Source: Nemertoderma westbladi (lineage: Eukaryota; Xenacoelomorpha; Nemertodermatida; Nemertodermatidae). From it: DNA of 64,000 nt. The DNA lies in NCBI GenBank assembly GCA_032718475.1, contig JAUCBJ010000121.1, positions 1 through 64,000 of the forward strand, read 5' to 3'. Each line of letters opens with the position of its first letter. Within the stretch, counting starts at the first letter, position 1. Under the pieces are notes generated by a model. The model saw nothing but the letters and a program-made list of their open reading frames with translations, was not told the origin of the DNA and searched no databases. The translations under genes were made by a program, and so were the position numbers. Of the stretch, positions 10,916 through 20,636 are shown in pieces.

Positions 10916-11300
10916 AAATTTTGGTGCTAGCACCAAATTTCGTACCCATCACCAAAAAGTACAAGTTTGCGATGCCCAGTGCTGTTTTTATTGATTCCAT
11001 CGGATTCAGGACCCTCATAAACCCGTATAACGCAAGAAACTAGGTGATACTATCTACTAATCAATTTGCATATTTTCCAAAATTTGGTGCTGGCACAACA
11101 ATTTTCACCCACCGGCGAAAAATACAAGTTTGAGAACTCTTATGAAATTTTTACTGATTCCATTGAATTCAGAACCATCACAAACCCGTATAACGCAAGA
11201 AACAAGGTTACACAATCAATTGATATATTTGATGGTTTTCAAAATTTGGTGCTAGAACCACATTTTGCACCCACATCCGAAAAATACAAGTTTGAGATGT
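10916..11300 (+). repeat. 162-bp tandem repeat, about 2.4 copies
   Basis: Units begin with aaaatttggtgct at about 10916, 11079 and 11241, giving a period of 162-163 bp. Shared blocks include aaatacaagtttg and acaaacccgtataacgcaag. The copies have diverged by roughly 20-25 percent by eye. A more distant, irregular relation to 10640-10900 (gattctaatgga, ttttcaggtttt) is possible. Confidence 0.75.
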
Positions 11301-11546
11301 AGTGAACTTAGAAATATATATTATTTAGTTTTTTGCGATTATTGCGTGATTATTGCGTTTACAGCTTTAATACAAAATTATAGTAATATATATTCGAGCA
11401 AATTCAAGACAATTAGCATAGCACAAATAGTAAGGGGTAATTTCTTTATATTTCTTAAATTATTTAGTTATTTGTATGGAATTTCGCACTATCAAATCCT
11501 TCAATCTTATTTTCAAACTTTAAATCGCAGTGCGACATTATTTCTC

Positions 11547-11757
11547 AGTATGTCCCTACGCCATACATTTTAGTATGTATTTCAGTTAGGCCCCCTATAT
11601 CCAGTAAGTCCCTACGCCATACATTTTAGTATGTATTTCAGTTAGGCCCCCTATATTCAGTATGTCCCTACGCCATGCATGTTAGTATGTATTTCAGTTA
11701 GGCCCCCTATATTCAGTATGTCCCTACGCCATGCATGTTAGTATGTATTTCCAGTAT
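11547..11757 (+). repeat. 56-bp minisatellite, four copies
   Basis: Units start at 11547, 11603, 11659 and 11715, each beginning agta(t/a)gtccctacgccat and ending with aggccccctatat. The last unit is truncated by about 13 bp. Copies are more than 95 percent alike, so the array is young. Confidence 0.9.
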
Positions 11758-12286
11758 GCCACCGCGTCGTTATTAGGTTCTTCTAGAAAGTTTCATTGCA
11801 TAACTACAAATAATTATTTACAAATAAATAAAATTAGATTCGCCATTATTCATAATTAGCACATTAAAGTTTTTATGTCCCTCGTTCTATTATTCGTGCC
11901 GTAACGCTATAATGTGCTATATTATGAACAATGTCTTTTATTACACCATTACTAGTAGTGAAAGCAGTGCGAAATTATATTACATTACACTATCACTATA
12001 TTTGCAGGCCTAGTTGATACAACAGTGTTTCTTAATTACTATTAGATAATTCTAACTTAAGCTTACATAGTAAATCAGAAAATCACCCAGATTGAAAAAT
12101 ATTTTAAACAAAGTAAAACACAGTAATCAAAAGTTATATATTCTATAAAGAGCAGGCCTATAAAATATAATAGTGAGGTATAATAGTAATATAATGGTAT
12201 AGTAATATAAGGATATAGTAAATATAAGTAACATAGTTCTTATACGATATACTGTAGGTCTATAAGTTCAGACTTGACTTGACGTT

Positions 12287-12453
12287 CAGCCCATGACTTT
12301 CTTGAGACGCATCTTAAAGGAGACTGGCCTTAAAGATGCGGATGATCTAGCAAATGCCATGGGTGATAGGGAGTTGTGGCGGTGCAATTTTGTTGACAAG
12401 CCGGCACAGCATTCTTAAAAATGCAGCTGCAATGCAGCATGCCGATCCTAGTA
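12287..12453 (+). mobile_element. 3'-terminal fragment of the RTE-like LINE
   Basis: Nearly identical to the 3' end of the LINE present at 49254-49808 and 47974-49240. It covers the last ~40 codons (MTFLRRILK, GDRELWRCNF, KPAQHS stop) and the short 3' tail ending gccgatcctagta. It is strongly 5'-truncated, as usual for LINE insertions. The preceding 12240-12286 holds no LINE sequence. Confidence 0.85.
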
Positions 12454-12529
12454 TAAGTTCAGAGCACCCACCAGAATCAGAATAATAAATAATATACAGT
12501 AATATACTGTAATAAGTAATACATAAGTA

Positions 12530-12645
12530 ATACATATAAGATACATATAAGATACATATAAGATACATATAAGATACATATAAGATACATGTAAGATACA
12601 TATAAGATACATATAAGATACATATAAGATACATATAAGATAAAT
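12530..12645 (+). repeat. 11-bp microsatellite (tacatataaga)n
   Basis: About ten consecutive units of tacatataaga with single-base variants (tacatgtaaga). It lies directly before the hairpin minisatellite at 12653. Confidence 0.9.
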
Positions 12646-12830
12646 ATATATGACTTGCCCGTTTTGGCAAGTTAATATACTGTATATGACTTGGCCGTTT
12701 TGGCAAGTTAATATATATGATTTGCCCATATTGGCAAGTAAATATATATGACTTGCCCGTATTGGCAAGCTAATTTATATTACTGGTACTTGCCAATTTG
12801 GGTAAGCGAATATACTGTACAGTATAACTT

Positions 12831-12928
12831 ATACATTTATTATAGGAAAGGGTCTAGGGGTCTTCTTAACCTCGAATGATACGTTTATTTTACCGAAAAT
12901 AACTTATATTTTTATTGGCGCAATTGTA
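12831..12928 (+). repeat. Left arm of ~98-bp inverted repeat
   Basis: Runs from atacatttattatagg to ggcgcaattgta. Pairs with 13157-13255 with roughly 85 percent identity by eye. Confidence 0.75.
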
Positions 12929-12956
12929 CTGTACAGTAAGACAAGAACCCAAAAAC

Positions 12957-13022
12957 CTGTGGCAGTCGTTGTTTTCTCGGCTTCAACCTCGATGTCCCAG
13001 GTCCGAATCCGACACCACGATG
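12957..13022 (+). other. tRNA-derived SINE-like head (Pol III A and B boxes)
   Basis: tggcagtcgttg at 12960 resembles an A box, and ggtccgaatcc at 13000-13010 matches the B-box consensus GGTTCGANTCC at ten of eleven positions. Spacing is near that of tRNA genes. It does not fold into a convincing intact tRNA, so a SINE or tRNA-relic is more likely than a functional tRNA gene. Confidence 0.45.
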
Positions 13023-13156
13023 AAGAGACCCAGTTAGCTCGAAAAGCGTACGTTGTTTGGAGAGATATGAGATATTAATTTCAATATAAAAATTACGGGA
13101 TTCCTAAATTTGTACACTACCCGTCTAAAAAGAACGCATTTGATAGGATTACTCCT

Positions 13157-13255
13157 ACAATTGCGCCAATAAAAAGATTAGTTTATTTTCGGTAAAATAA
13201 ACTTATCATTCGAAGTTAAGACCCCTACAGTAGAACCGTTCCTATAGTAAATGTA
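13157..13255 (-). repeat. Right arm of ~98-bp inverted repeat
   Basis: Reverse complement of the arm at 12831-12928; the shared core is ttattttcggtaaaataa on the plus strand. Confidence 0.75.
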
Positions 13256-13479
13256 TAATAAACAAACACCTCAAAAATCACACCTTGCCAACACATTGTG
13301 ACTATCAATAATAATATATAACTTTCCCGTTTGGGCAAGGGAATATATAACCTGCCCGATTGGGCAAGTGTATATATAACTTGCCCGTTTGGGCAAGTGA
13401 ATTTACAGTATAACTTGCCCGACTGGGCAAGCGGATATATAACTTGGCCGTTTGGGCAAGCGAAAATAGGCCCTACACT

Positions 13480-13893
13480 AGCATGCATTGGTTAGGAAGA
13501 CCATTGATCGTGGTGGCCATCTCTTGGGAGTTTAAACGTGCTTCTTGCATAACCATGGCATTTGATCAGCATTTATCTCCGTCATTGTGTGCCATCCGGT
13601 ACATTTAGTATGAACCCAAACACTGTAAGTATAAGATTAATTTTACCTGCCTTTATTGAAGTTGAATGAACTACTGCGCATTAATAAACTGTTATTATTA
13701 CTGTATCCTATTATGCTGTGTATTACTTTACCGCCTTGTTAAATACAGAAAACTGTAAATTGATTTTTGCAGTTCAGAGATTATAGATAAAAATTAAAAA
13801 TAGTTAAGTTTTAATTTAATTGCTGGAATTGATTAATAAAGAGTTGATAAAGTTAATAAGTAGGTAAAATAGACTAAATATAGATATGGTAGG
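13480..13893. other. AT-rich non-coding flank of the giant BEL/Pao element
   Basis: No frame, repeat or RNA gene seen. The five bases before the 5' LTR are GTAGG. Confidence 0.4.
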
Positions 13894-14435
13894 TGTTAGC
13901 TTATTCAATCCCGCTAACACCCCATAAAGTTAAGCCGATAAGCAATATTGGGAGCCACGATATTGGGTAATTAACCAACTCGTGCCATCCCAATAAGAAT
14001 GGGAAGGAGAAGCGCACAATGAGGGTCAGGGGCCAAACCCCTAACCCAGAGAGAATAGGTGGAGTGAACGGGAACACTCCAAAGGGCGCCAACAAGGGTA
14101 TCAACCAATCAGAGGGGGGAAAGGCATCGATTAGGTAGAGTAACAAGGCCAACCGTGCAATATAGCCACTTGGCAGTAATCATATCAATTCAGTTATCTC
14201 AGTGCAATACTGGTGCTAGTTTAGGTTACATAGTTTAGCTAGGGAAGGACCGGGACTTTAGTTACCGTATCCCGCCTTCCGTATACAACAACTATATTAT
14301 CTCATATCTATATCTATATCTGTATACCCAAATATTATATACGACGAACAGCACAAACTCATTCACTCTTTATACACGGCGGGGACGCGTGAACTAACAA
14401 CGGATAAACCGGGATCCCTCTTGGATCCCGTCACA
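13894..14435 (+). repeat. 5' LTR of outer BEL/Pao element (542 bp)
   Basis: Starts TGTTAGC and, by analogy with the inner element's LTR, ends in GTCACA. The first 26 bp form a hairpin (TGTTAGC-N12-GCTAACA) and the last bases contain another (GGGATCC-N5-GGATCCC). A TA-rich tract near 14300-14341 (tattatata) is a candidate core promoter. Differences from the 3' LTR over the shared 514 bp: one each near 13961, 14013 and 14150. Confidence 0.9.
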
Positions 14436-14460
14436 GTAACTAAATCAGAGCTGCCGCCCT
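14436..14460 (+). promoter_or_regulatory. Putative primer-binding region, non-canonical
   Basis: The sequence directly after the LTR, gtaactaaatcagagctgcc, lacks the TGG expected for pairing with a tRNA CCA end. The inner element has a similar sequence at the same place (gtgacagaatcagatccgcc), so the segment is conserved. The primer is unknown. Confidence 0.35.
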
Positions 14461-14500
14461 AGCTAACTAAACTCAGCGACCAATCTAGAGATAAAGAGAG

Positions 14501-16054
14501 ATGAGTCAGTCGGGAGAGATAACACCGACGCGGACCCCGGACGAAGAGCTAACGATCCGCGAGGCCGCAACCAGGCGATATAGGCCCACGACGCCGGACC
14601 CATCGGTAACGGGTCATCCGGCAGTTCAGGATGAGGGGGACCTGGAACCCGAGGTCGAGTCGGAGGATAGAGAGAACGAGCTCGAGGGAGAAGGAGACGA
14701 GTCGACACGGGACGGGGGTCGACGCACCGGTGTCTCCGGCCAGCCACAGGCTGAGGGCGACGAGCGGCCCACCGAAACGGCGACGGTGGGGCCGACGGTG
14801 CGGGCCCGGACGCAGAGAGACGAAGGAGATATCGGTACCGATGTCGCCGGCCAGCCACAGGCCGAGGGCGACGGACGGCCCGCCGGAACGGCGACGGTGG
14901 GGCCGCCGGTACGACGTCGGACCCGGAGAGACGGAAGAGAGATCGGCGACGAGGACGTCGGGGTTTATGATCGACTTCGACGGGCCTACAATGCGACCCA
15001 GAGACTACTAAAGGACGCTAAGAAGGAAGGGGCGAAGATAGACGAGGTGAGACTGAGGAAACGACTAGGTGAGTCGGATAGACACTTTAATTACCTAATG
15101 CGTTTTGGGCAGAGAGAACTAGCCGAGGAGAGAGCAAAAGGGGTTGCCAGCGAACTGTTTGAACTATGGGAATGTGGGAGTATGGAACCTAGCGTAGCGT
15201 CAGTGTACATAGGGCCATACTTGGTCGATGCCCGGGGAGTAAAATTAGTGGGTTGGAGGGGACCAGAAGGGGGCGAATCCGAGGTTAACCCCGAGGATTC
15301 GGCCTCGTCGGTTGGAGGAAGTTCCGGGAAGCGGGGGAAAGTTAGTAGATCTGGAAGGCGGAGGGAGTCCGTCGTAACCGATAAGTCTGCTACATCCTCC
15401 GCGAAAGGAAGACGGGTGAGAGAGGTAGGTGCCGCGTACCGTCTCGACCTGGTAGAGCAAGGTCAGAAGGAAATGGATAAACGGCTGGAGGAGGGGAGAA
15501 TGCGGCTAGAGAGGGAAGCGGCATTGATTAGAGAAACCGGAGAGAAGGCCGAAAGGGCTTTGAGAAGCCTTAGGGAGTATGAGGGAATAGAGGAAAAGGA
15601 GTGTAGGGAGCGTGAGGCGAGAGAGGAAAGGGAACGCAAGGAGCGTAAGGCGAGAGAGGAAAGGGAACGCAAGGAGTATGAGGCGAGAAAGGAAAGTGAA
15701 CGTAAGGAGCGTGAAGCGAGGCGAAGGGAGAGCACTAGGAGAATAGCAGAGCTGGCTGAGCGGGACGCGCGGGAATGTGAGAGGAGAATGGTAGAAGCTG
15801 AGCAAGAGCAAAAGGAACTAAAGAGACGCCAAGGTGAGCTTGCGGAACATAGGATTAGACGCATGCACGAGCTGCAGCTGGTGCGGGCGGGGACGTCTGA
15901 GAGCGGGACTGGCTCGAGTATTCTAGGGGAGCCAGGGGCCGTGGATACATTTATTAATACCCCACTTACAGGGACCGCACGACAGACCCAAAACTGGTGT
16001 GACCGTACGGGCGGGGGGGGGGGGGGGGGGGTAATAATGATAATGGTACAGTAG
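14501..16054 (+). pseudogene. Outer element gag, N-terminal part (coiled coil)
   Basis: 517-residue frame starting MSQSGEITPTRTPDEELTIR. It has an acidic, Arg/Thr-rich disordered N-terminus with two near-repeats (GQPQAEGD...TATVGP), a conserved block around residues 155-265 (DRLRRAYNATQ, YLMRFGQRELAEERAKG, VYIGPYLVDARGVKLVGW), and a long charged coiled coil at about 310-450 rich in EREAREERERKER. The frame runs into a 19-G homopolymer and stops soon after, whereas the homologous gag of the inner copy (8 G) continues into an Asn-rich segment. So the frame is probably broken by homopolymer expansion. Minus-strand Ser/Leu-rich frames here are antisense shadows. Confidence 0.8.
16013..16031 (+). 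repeat. Poly-G tract, 19 bp, inside gag
   Basis: The homologous position in the inner element has 8 G (minus strand, complement near 21887). The 11-base difference shifts the gag frame by two. Confidence 0.9.
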
Positions 16055-16056
16055 AC

Positions 16057-16851
16057 GTGGTTAATATTAATAGTACCGTATGGGATAATTCTAATCAAAC
16101 CTTTATTGCAGGAAATAATTTACCTAGTGGTAGTAATTTAAATTTAAATCAGAACAATCCTAATATTAATGTAGAAAATAATTCTAATATTAATGTAGCT
16201 ACGCAAAATAATCCAAATAATCAAAGTAATAACCCAAATTCGAACTTACAAAATAATTTAAGTAACGCAATTACACAAAATAATCCAAATAACTTAAATA
16301 ATGATCCGAGCCCGAATTTACAAAATAATTCAGATGGTGTAGTCGCGCAAAGTAATTCAAATGATTTTGTTTCGAACGAACAAATTGGTTCCGTTTCCGA
16401 TATGGGTGCTATTAACGTAAACACGTTGGGCGTGAATGGCCAGACAGACGAGGGCCTGGTAGGCCATGTAGTTGGTAGGCAGGGAGTAGCTGGGTTAGGT
16501 AGACCGAGAGAGGGCCTGGTAGGCCACGTAGTTGGGAGGCAGGGGGTGGCTGGGTTGAATAGACCCAGCGAGGGCCTGGTAGGGCACATAGTTGGTAGGC
16601 AGGGTGCAGAGGGCCTGGTAGGCCACGCAATAGCAGAGGGAGAGGCGGGGGTGAATAGACCCGACCGCAGTAGGGTTGATGTGTCGACTAGAGAGGGATA
16701 TAGTAGCGGGGTGAGGGATAGCGAAGTTAGATGTGGCGAGTGGGGGGGGGGGGGGGGGGCTACAGGGGCCCCACAACAGCGAGTTAGCGGCGAAAGGGGG
16801 GGGCAGAGAGTGTCCCACAGCCGTCAGCGGATAATGCGCGGGCCGAAATAG
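16057..16851 (+). pseudogene. Outer element gag, Asn-rich middle part
   Basis: 264-residue frame continuing gag in a different phase after the G-run. Residues 1-125 are a low-complexity Asn-rich stretch (for example NLNLNQNNPNINVENNSNIN). Next come three to four imperfect repeats of EGLVGHVVGRQGVAGL-type sequence at about 132-190, then a Gly-rich patch made by an 18-G run at 16742-16759. The frame leaves the homologous gag path again at a G-run near 16795 and ends. Role of the segment unknown; Asn-rich low complexity could promote assembly. Confidence 0.7.
16742..16759 (+). repeat. Poly-G tract, 18 bp, inside gag
   Basis: Homologous position in the inner copy has 14 (complement of 21358-21371). 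A second short G-run at about 16795-16803 follows. Confidence 0.9.
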
Positions 16852-17006
16852 GTAAACCGCAACAACCGGCGACGGAAAGTAATAGGGGGATTGCGAGTAT
16901 CCCCAGCGGCGTGCGACCGAAGCGGACGAAGCGTCGAGCCCGATCAGAAGAGGGAAGAGGAACAGTGGGGTTTAACTGGGAGGTCGACGAGAGATCTCAC
17001 GAGCGG
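16852..17006 (+). pseudogene. Outer element gag fragment up to nested insertion
   Basis: In the frame homologous to the inner copy's gag this reads through GIASIPSGVRPK and EVDERSHER, then is cut by the inner element after target bases AGCGG at 17002-17006. The gag sequence resumes at 23731. Confidence 0.7.
17002..17006 (+). repeat. Target-site duplication AGCGG (left)
   Basis: Immediately left of the nested element; the identical pentamer is at 23731-23735. Removing the element and one copy restores continuity with the inner copy's own gag sequence at that place (cacgag.cggaatact), which confirms the junction. Confidence 0.9.
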
Positions 17007-17537
17007 TGTGACGGGATCTACGGATCCCGGTTTATCCGTTGGGTTTTCTATCCACGCGTCCCCGCCGTATGTGAAAGGTAAAATAGTTCTGGTGTCCGGT
17101 TATATGTATAAGGTATAATAGTCTGATATATATGTAATATAGTATGACACAACAGGTAATATAAGTATGATGGCGGTAGCGGACGGTGACAGAAGTCCCC
17201 GTTCCACCCTACTGATCTGACTGAGTAAACTGAATGAATGATTACAGGTTACTGGTTATATTGCACGGTGGCCTTATTGCTACTCAATCGATGCCTTTCC
17301 CCCCTCTGATTGGTTGATACCCCTGTTGGCACCCTTTGGAGTGTTTCCCTTCACTCCCTGTGTTCTCTCTCGGTTAGGGGTTTGGCCCCTGACCCCTATT
17401 GTGTGTGTCTCCTTTGGGGCCTATTGTCCCCGTTTACTGGGCTGACACGAGGTTGATTGGTAATCAACCTCGTGCTCCCAATATTGCTTTATGGCTCACT
17501 CTATGGGTTAGTGTTAGCGGAATTGGATAAGCTAACA
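17007..17537 (-). repeat. 3' LTR of nested element (531 bp)
   Basis: On the minus strand it starts TGTTAGC and ends CCCGTCACA. It contains a perfect 13-bp hairpin (plus strand cacgaggttgatt - ggt - aatcaacctcgtg, around 17450-17480) and the terminal hairpins described for the family. A polypurine tract (minus-strand ggggggag) sits at 17538-17545 directly upstream. Confidence 0.95.
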
Positions 17538-17545
17538 CTCCCCCC

Positions 17546-17580
17546 ATGCTATCTTCCCGGTAAGAAGATAGCATCCAACT
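17546..17580 (-). promoter_or_regulatory. Hairpin next to polypurine tract, nested element
   Basis: Plus strand atgctatcttc - ccggtaa - gaagatagcat forms a perfect 11-bp stem with a 7-nt loop, adjoining the polypurine tract. The same hairpin with the same stem is at 34332-34360 in the outer element. Strict conservation suggests a role in RNA or plus-strand priming. Confidence 0.8.
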
Positions 17581-17940
17581 CAAGTGCGCTACAATTCCGC
17601 TGGATCCCGATCTAGCATCGGGTGTGGGGTGGGTATATTTTTTCGGAGTCGGCTTTCCAGGCCGCTCCCTATGGGTATGATGTCACTACCCTCTGGCGTC
17701 TCGTGTCGGGCCGATCGTGCGCTTCTCTCACACAATTTTTGTTTCCCCAACACTCTCACCACTCTACTCCAACTCTCGCATACTCCCGGACCTCCTCGTC
17801 CCACACTCTTCCTCTCACTTCTCCTCCCCCACACTTGAATTGCGCCCACGCTCTCTTCGCACTCCGCACTATTACCTCTCCACTCTCTTGTCACTCCCTA
17901 AGGCTTTAATCTCTAATGCTACCCCTGTGCTATCATACTA
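17581..17940 (-). other. 3' non-coding region of nested element
   Basis: Conserved with 33930-34330 of the outer element (shared blocks such as gggagcggcctggaaagcc and agatcgggatccagcggg when read on the element's strand). Open frames in this stretch on both strands are compositional shadows. Confidence 0.6.
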
Positions 17941-19396
17941 TCTACCTACTGCTTACTAACTCTAACTATCTAACTAACTCTGCTAACTACTAACTCTTAC
18001 TACTTCTAGCTCTAACTGAGAGCCTCTAACTTTCTACTGACTCTAACTCTCTACTAAGTCTAACTAACTCCTACTAACTTTCTACTTCTACTAACTCTAC
18101 TTGACTCCTCTGAGTCTACCAATTCTGCTAACTAGCTCTACTAACTCTACTCCACTAGCTCTGCTAACTCTACTCCACTAGCTCTGCTAACTCTACTAAC
18201 TAGCTCTACTAACTAGCTCTACTAACTCTACTCCACTCTTCTAACTACGTGGCGCTTGCGGTGCCCACAACCACTCTACTATCTGGCACCCTATGTGCCC
18301 TCTCTACTACTCAACTACCTCTCTAACTCTACTACCTGGCACCCTATGTGCCCTCTCTGCTCTACTCTACTACCTGGCACCCTATGTGCCCTCTCTACTA
18401 CACTACTACCTCTCTAACTCTACTACCTGGCACCCTATGTGCCCTCTCTACTACACTACTACCTCTCTAACTCTACTACCTGGCACCCTATGTGCCCGTC
18501 TGTACTCCTCTACACCCCCTTTACGTCTCATCGCCTACACGTGACGCTCTGAGTGCCGGCAGAGTGGGTACGTTAATTATGTGAACTACTACTGACTCTA
18601 CTAACTCTACTAACTCTCTTCTAACTCTACTAACTCTTTTTGTGCCCGGCACCTCTTGTGCCCGGCACCTTCTAACTCTACTAACTCTCTACTAACTCAA
18701 CTAACTCTACTACTAACTCAACTAACTCTACTACTAACTCAACTAACTCTACTACTAACTCAACTAACTCTACTACTAACTCTTTTTGTGCCCGGCACCT
18801 CTCGTGCCCGGCACCCACCCTAATTAACATACCCTGCTCTAACATCAAACACGTCATCACGCCCGTGCCCCATTAAGTTCAACGCATTCCCTACTAACTC
18901 TAACTACGTGGCGCTTACGGTGCCCACAACCTCTACTGCTCTACTACTTCCTAACTAGGTACCACGTACCTACTAACTCTAACTCTAACTAGGTACCACG
19001 TACCTACTGACTCTCTAACTAACTCTAGGTACTACGTACCTACTAACTCTAACTCTAACTAGCGGTACTACATACCCTCTAACTCTAACTCTAACTAGCG
19101 GTACTACGTACCCTCTAGCTCTAACTCTAACTAGGTACCACGTACCTACTAAACTAACTCTAACTCTAACTAGGTACCACGTACCTACTGACTCTCTAAC
19201 TAACTCTAGGTACTACGTACCTACTAACTCTAACTCTAACTAGCGGTACTACGTACCCCCTAACTCTAACTCTAACTAGCGGTACTACGTATCTACTAAC
19301 TCTCTAACTCTAGGTACTACGTACCTACTAACTCTAACTCTGATTAGGTACTACGTACCTACTAACTCTCTAACTAACGGTACTACGTACCCTCTT

Positions 19397-19437
<41 letters not shown>

Positions 19438-19440
19438 CTT
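17941..19440 (-). repeat. Array of short hairpins separated by TAACTC spacers
   Basis: A 1.5-kb low-complexity block with spacer ctaactctaact punctuated by three palindrome types: GGCAC-N5-GTGCC at about 18283-18500, GTGCC-C-GGCAC at about 18650-18815, and GGTAC-N3-GTACC (variants ggtaccacgtacc and ggtactacgtacc) at about 18956-19390. The last type is the reverse complement of the array at 29810-30620 in the outer element, in the same relative position downstream of the coding region. Confidence 0.85.
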
Positions 19441-19490
19441 ACTACCTAACTTCTACCTACTCTATTATTTAATTATTTTCTTATTTTTAA

Positions 19491-20636
19491 TTAAATAATT
19501 ACTTTATATTTTGTGCGTGGGAAGGGCGTCTCGCCCTCATTCCCACCCCCCTCAGTCCAAAACTTTGGACGACTAAAAACTCTCACGTGCCCCTTCTTCC
19601 AGTAGGCACTCTCCTGCTGCCCTCCTATACGTCCTCTAACTCTTCGCCACACTCTCTTCGGTGCCACCTTTGCTGGCCTCCCCCTTCGTATGTGCGCTGG
19701 CATTAGAGCCCTCGACGACCCCCGCTCGTTCCTTGGTATACGCGGTGTCTGCCCATGTAATGCCCCCCCGCACTGTGTCAGCCCTGCGTGTGTATGCAAC
19801 ACGCCTCCTTCTACTTTCCCGACTCCTTTGCTCATGGACTTCTCTACCCCTGGTTTAGTCCTTTCACATCCTCTCCCTTTCCAACACTCTCCGGATCTGT
19901 GTCCTTTTACCACACATCGATGACATAGTCCGTTTGCGTCTGTGTAGGCTACACGATCTCGTTTGGGCAACGCTTGCCAGTACTTGCAACTCCTGGTCTT
20001 ATGGGTTCCGTCCCGATGTAATTGACATTGGAATCCTGGATTATAGCGTTTCCTGTATAGTCCTTCACGTATCGCGCTTAGGTTTATATGTACCGATTTA
20101 ATGTTTTGGTTGTCTAGACTCGGCCTACTGGGTGTATTGGGATTGTTTTTATTTACGGTGTTATTTTCTTTCTGTCCCTGCCACGGTGTGGCCCTGCTAC
20201 CAGCTAACTGTGGACTAGCAGTCCCCTGTATGGCCGCGTGTGGTATCGACTGTCCGCACGACCTTCTCTCGTCCAAGGGGTCCGATGTTCTTGCTCCTAT
20301 TGGGGTATATTGTTGATATTGTGATGGGGGAATGTCACCCTGTCCCCCCCCAGCCGGTATGTTTGGTACTGGGGTTGATGTTAATACATTGGGGCCCATA
20401 CGTCTATCTCCAATAACTCCCCCCTCCCCTGGATACATGTTATGTCCCTGTGTATTATAGTCATGCTGCTGTACCGATATAGGCCTACCTACCTCTCGCC
20501 TACCTACCGGTATGTACTCCGCAACTTCCGGGTTTAATCCCGTCGTTCGCGCTACCCCATCGCCTACTCTATCTCTCCCAGCATGGCCTATAATAGTATG
20601 TGCAGTAAGGCCTACAGTATGTCCTGCAGTCTGCAT
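19491..20636 (-). pseudogene. Nested element gag: zinc-knuckle part, capsid and pol deleted
   Basis: 381-residue frame. Residues 1-120 match the outer gag segment ending near 24377 (TGLNPEVAEYIP, TSTPVPNIP). At about residue 130 the frame jumps from DPLDERRSC to sequence homologous to residue ~280 of the outer pol frame (AAIQGTASPQLA), skipping the DUF1759 capsid. It then carries CQLHRDGTHKTRSCKYW and a CCHC knuckle (CHRCVVKGHRSGEC). After the knuckle come ~100 basic residues unlike protease, then non-coding sequence shared with the 3' flank of the outer pol. So capsid and all enzymes are gone, yet the frame is open, which could mean a retained nucleocapsid-like RNA-binding protein. Confidence 0.75.

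Larger units (their letters stand above)
12653..13470. mobile_element. Inverted-repeat (foldback or MITE-like) element with hairpin minisatellite ends
   Basis: The left arm at about 12831-12928 and the right arm at about 13157-13255 are inverted copies; both contain ttttaccgaaaataa and ttattggcgcaattgta when read inward. Outside each arm is an array of short palindromic units: cttgcccgttttggcaag-type at 12653-12812 and cttgcccgtttgggcaag-type at 13319-13470. The symmetric layout suggests one element about 0.8 kb long, with no coding capacity. Target duplications were not identified. A SINE-like tRNA head lies between the arms. Confidence 0.6.

Noticed and set aside
12448-12768. Tyr/Ile/Leu-rich minus-strand ORFs
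   Set aside because: Translation of the 11-bp microsatellite and hairpin minisatellite.
13894-14399. LTR ending at CTAACA (inverted TGTTAG) at 14399
   Set aside because: The inner element's exact TSD shows that the family LTR ends in GTCACA; the CTAACA match is part of a shared internal motif.
15463-16098. Minus-strand Ser/Leu-rich ORF opposite gag
   Set aside because: Antisense of the Arg/Glu coiled coil; the same pattern occurs in the nested copy.
18550-19440. Telomeric repeat (taactc/ttaggg-like)
   Set aside because: Spacers are ctaact-type but not a pure TTAGG/TTAGGG array and lie inside a retrotransposon between coding region and LTR.
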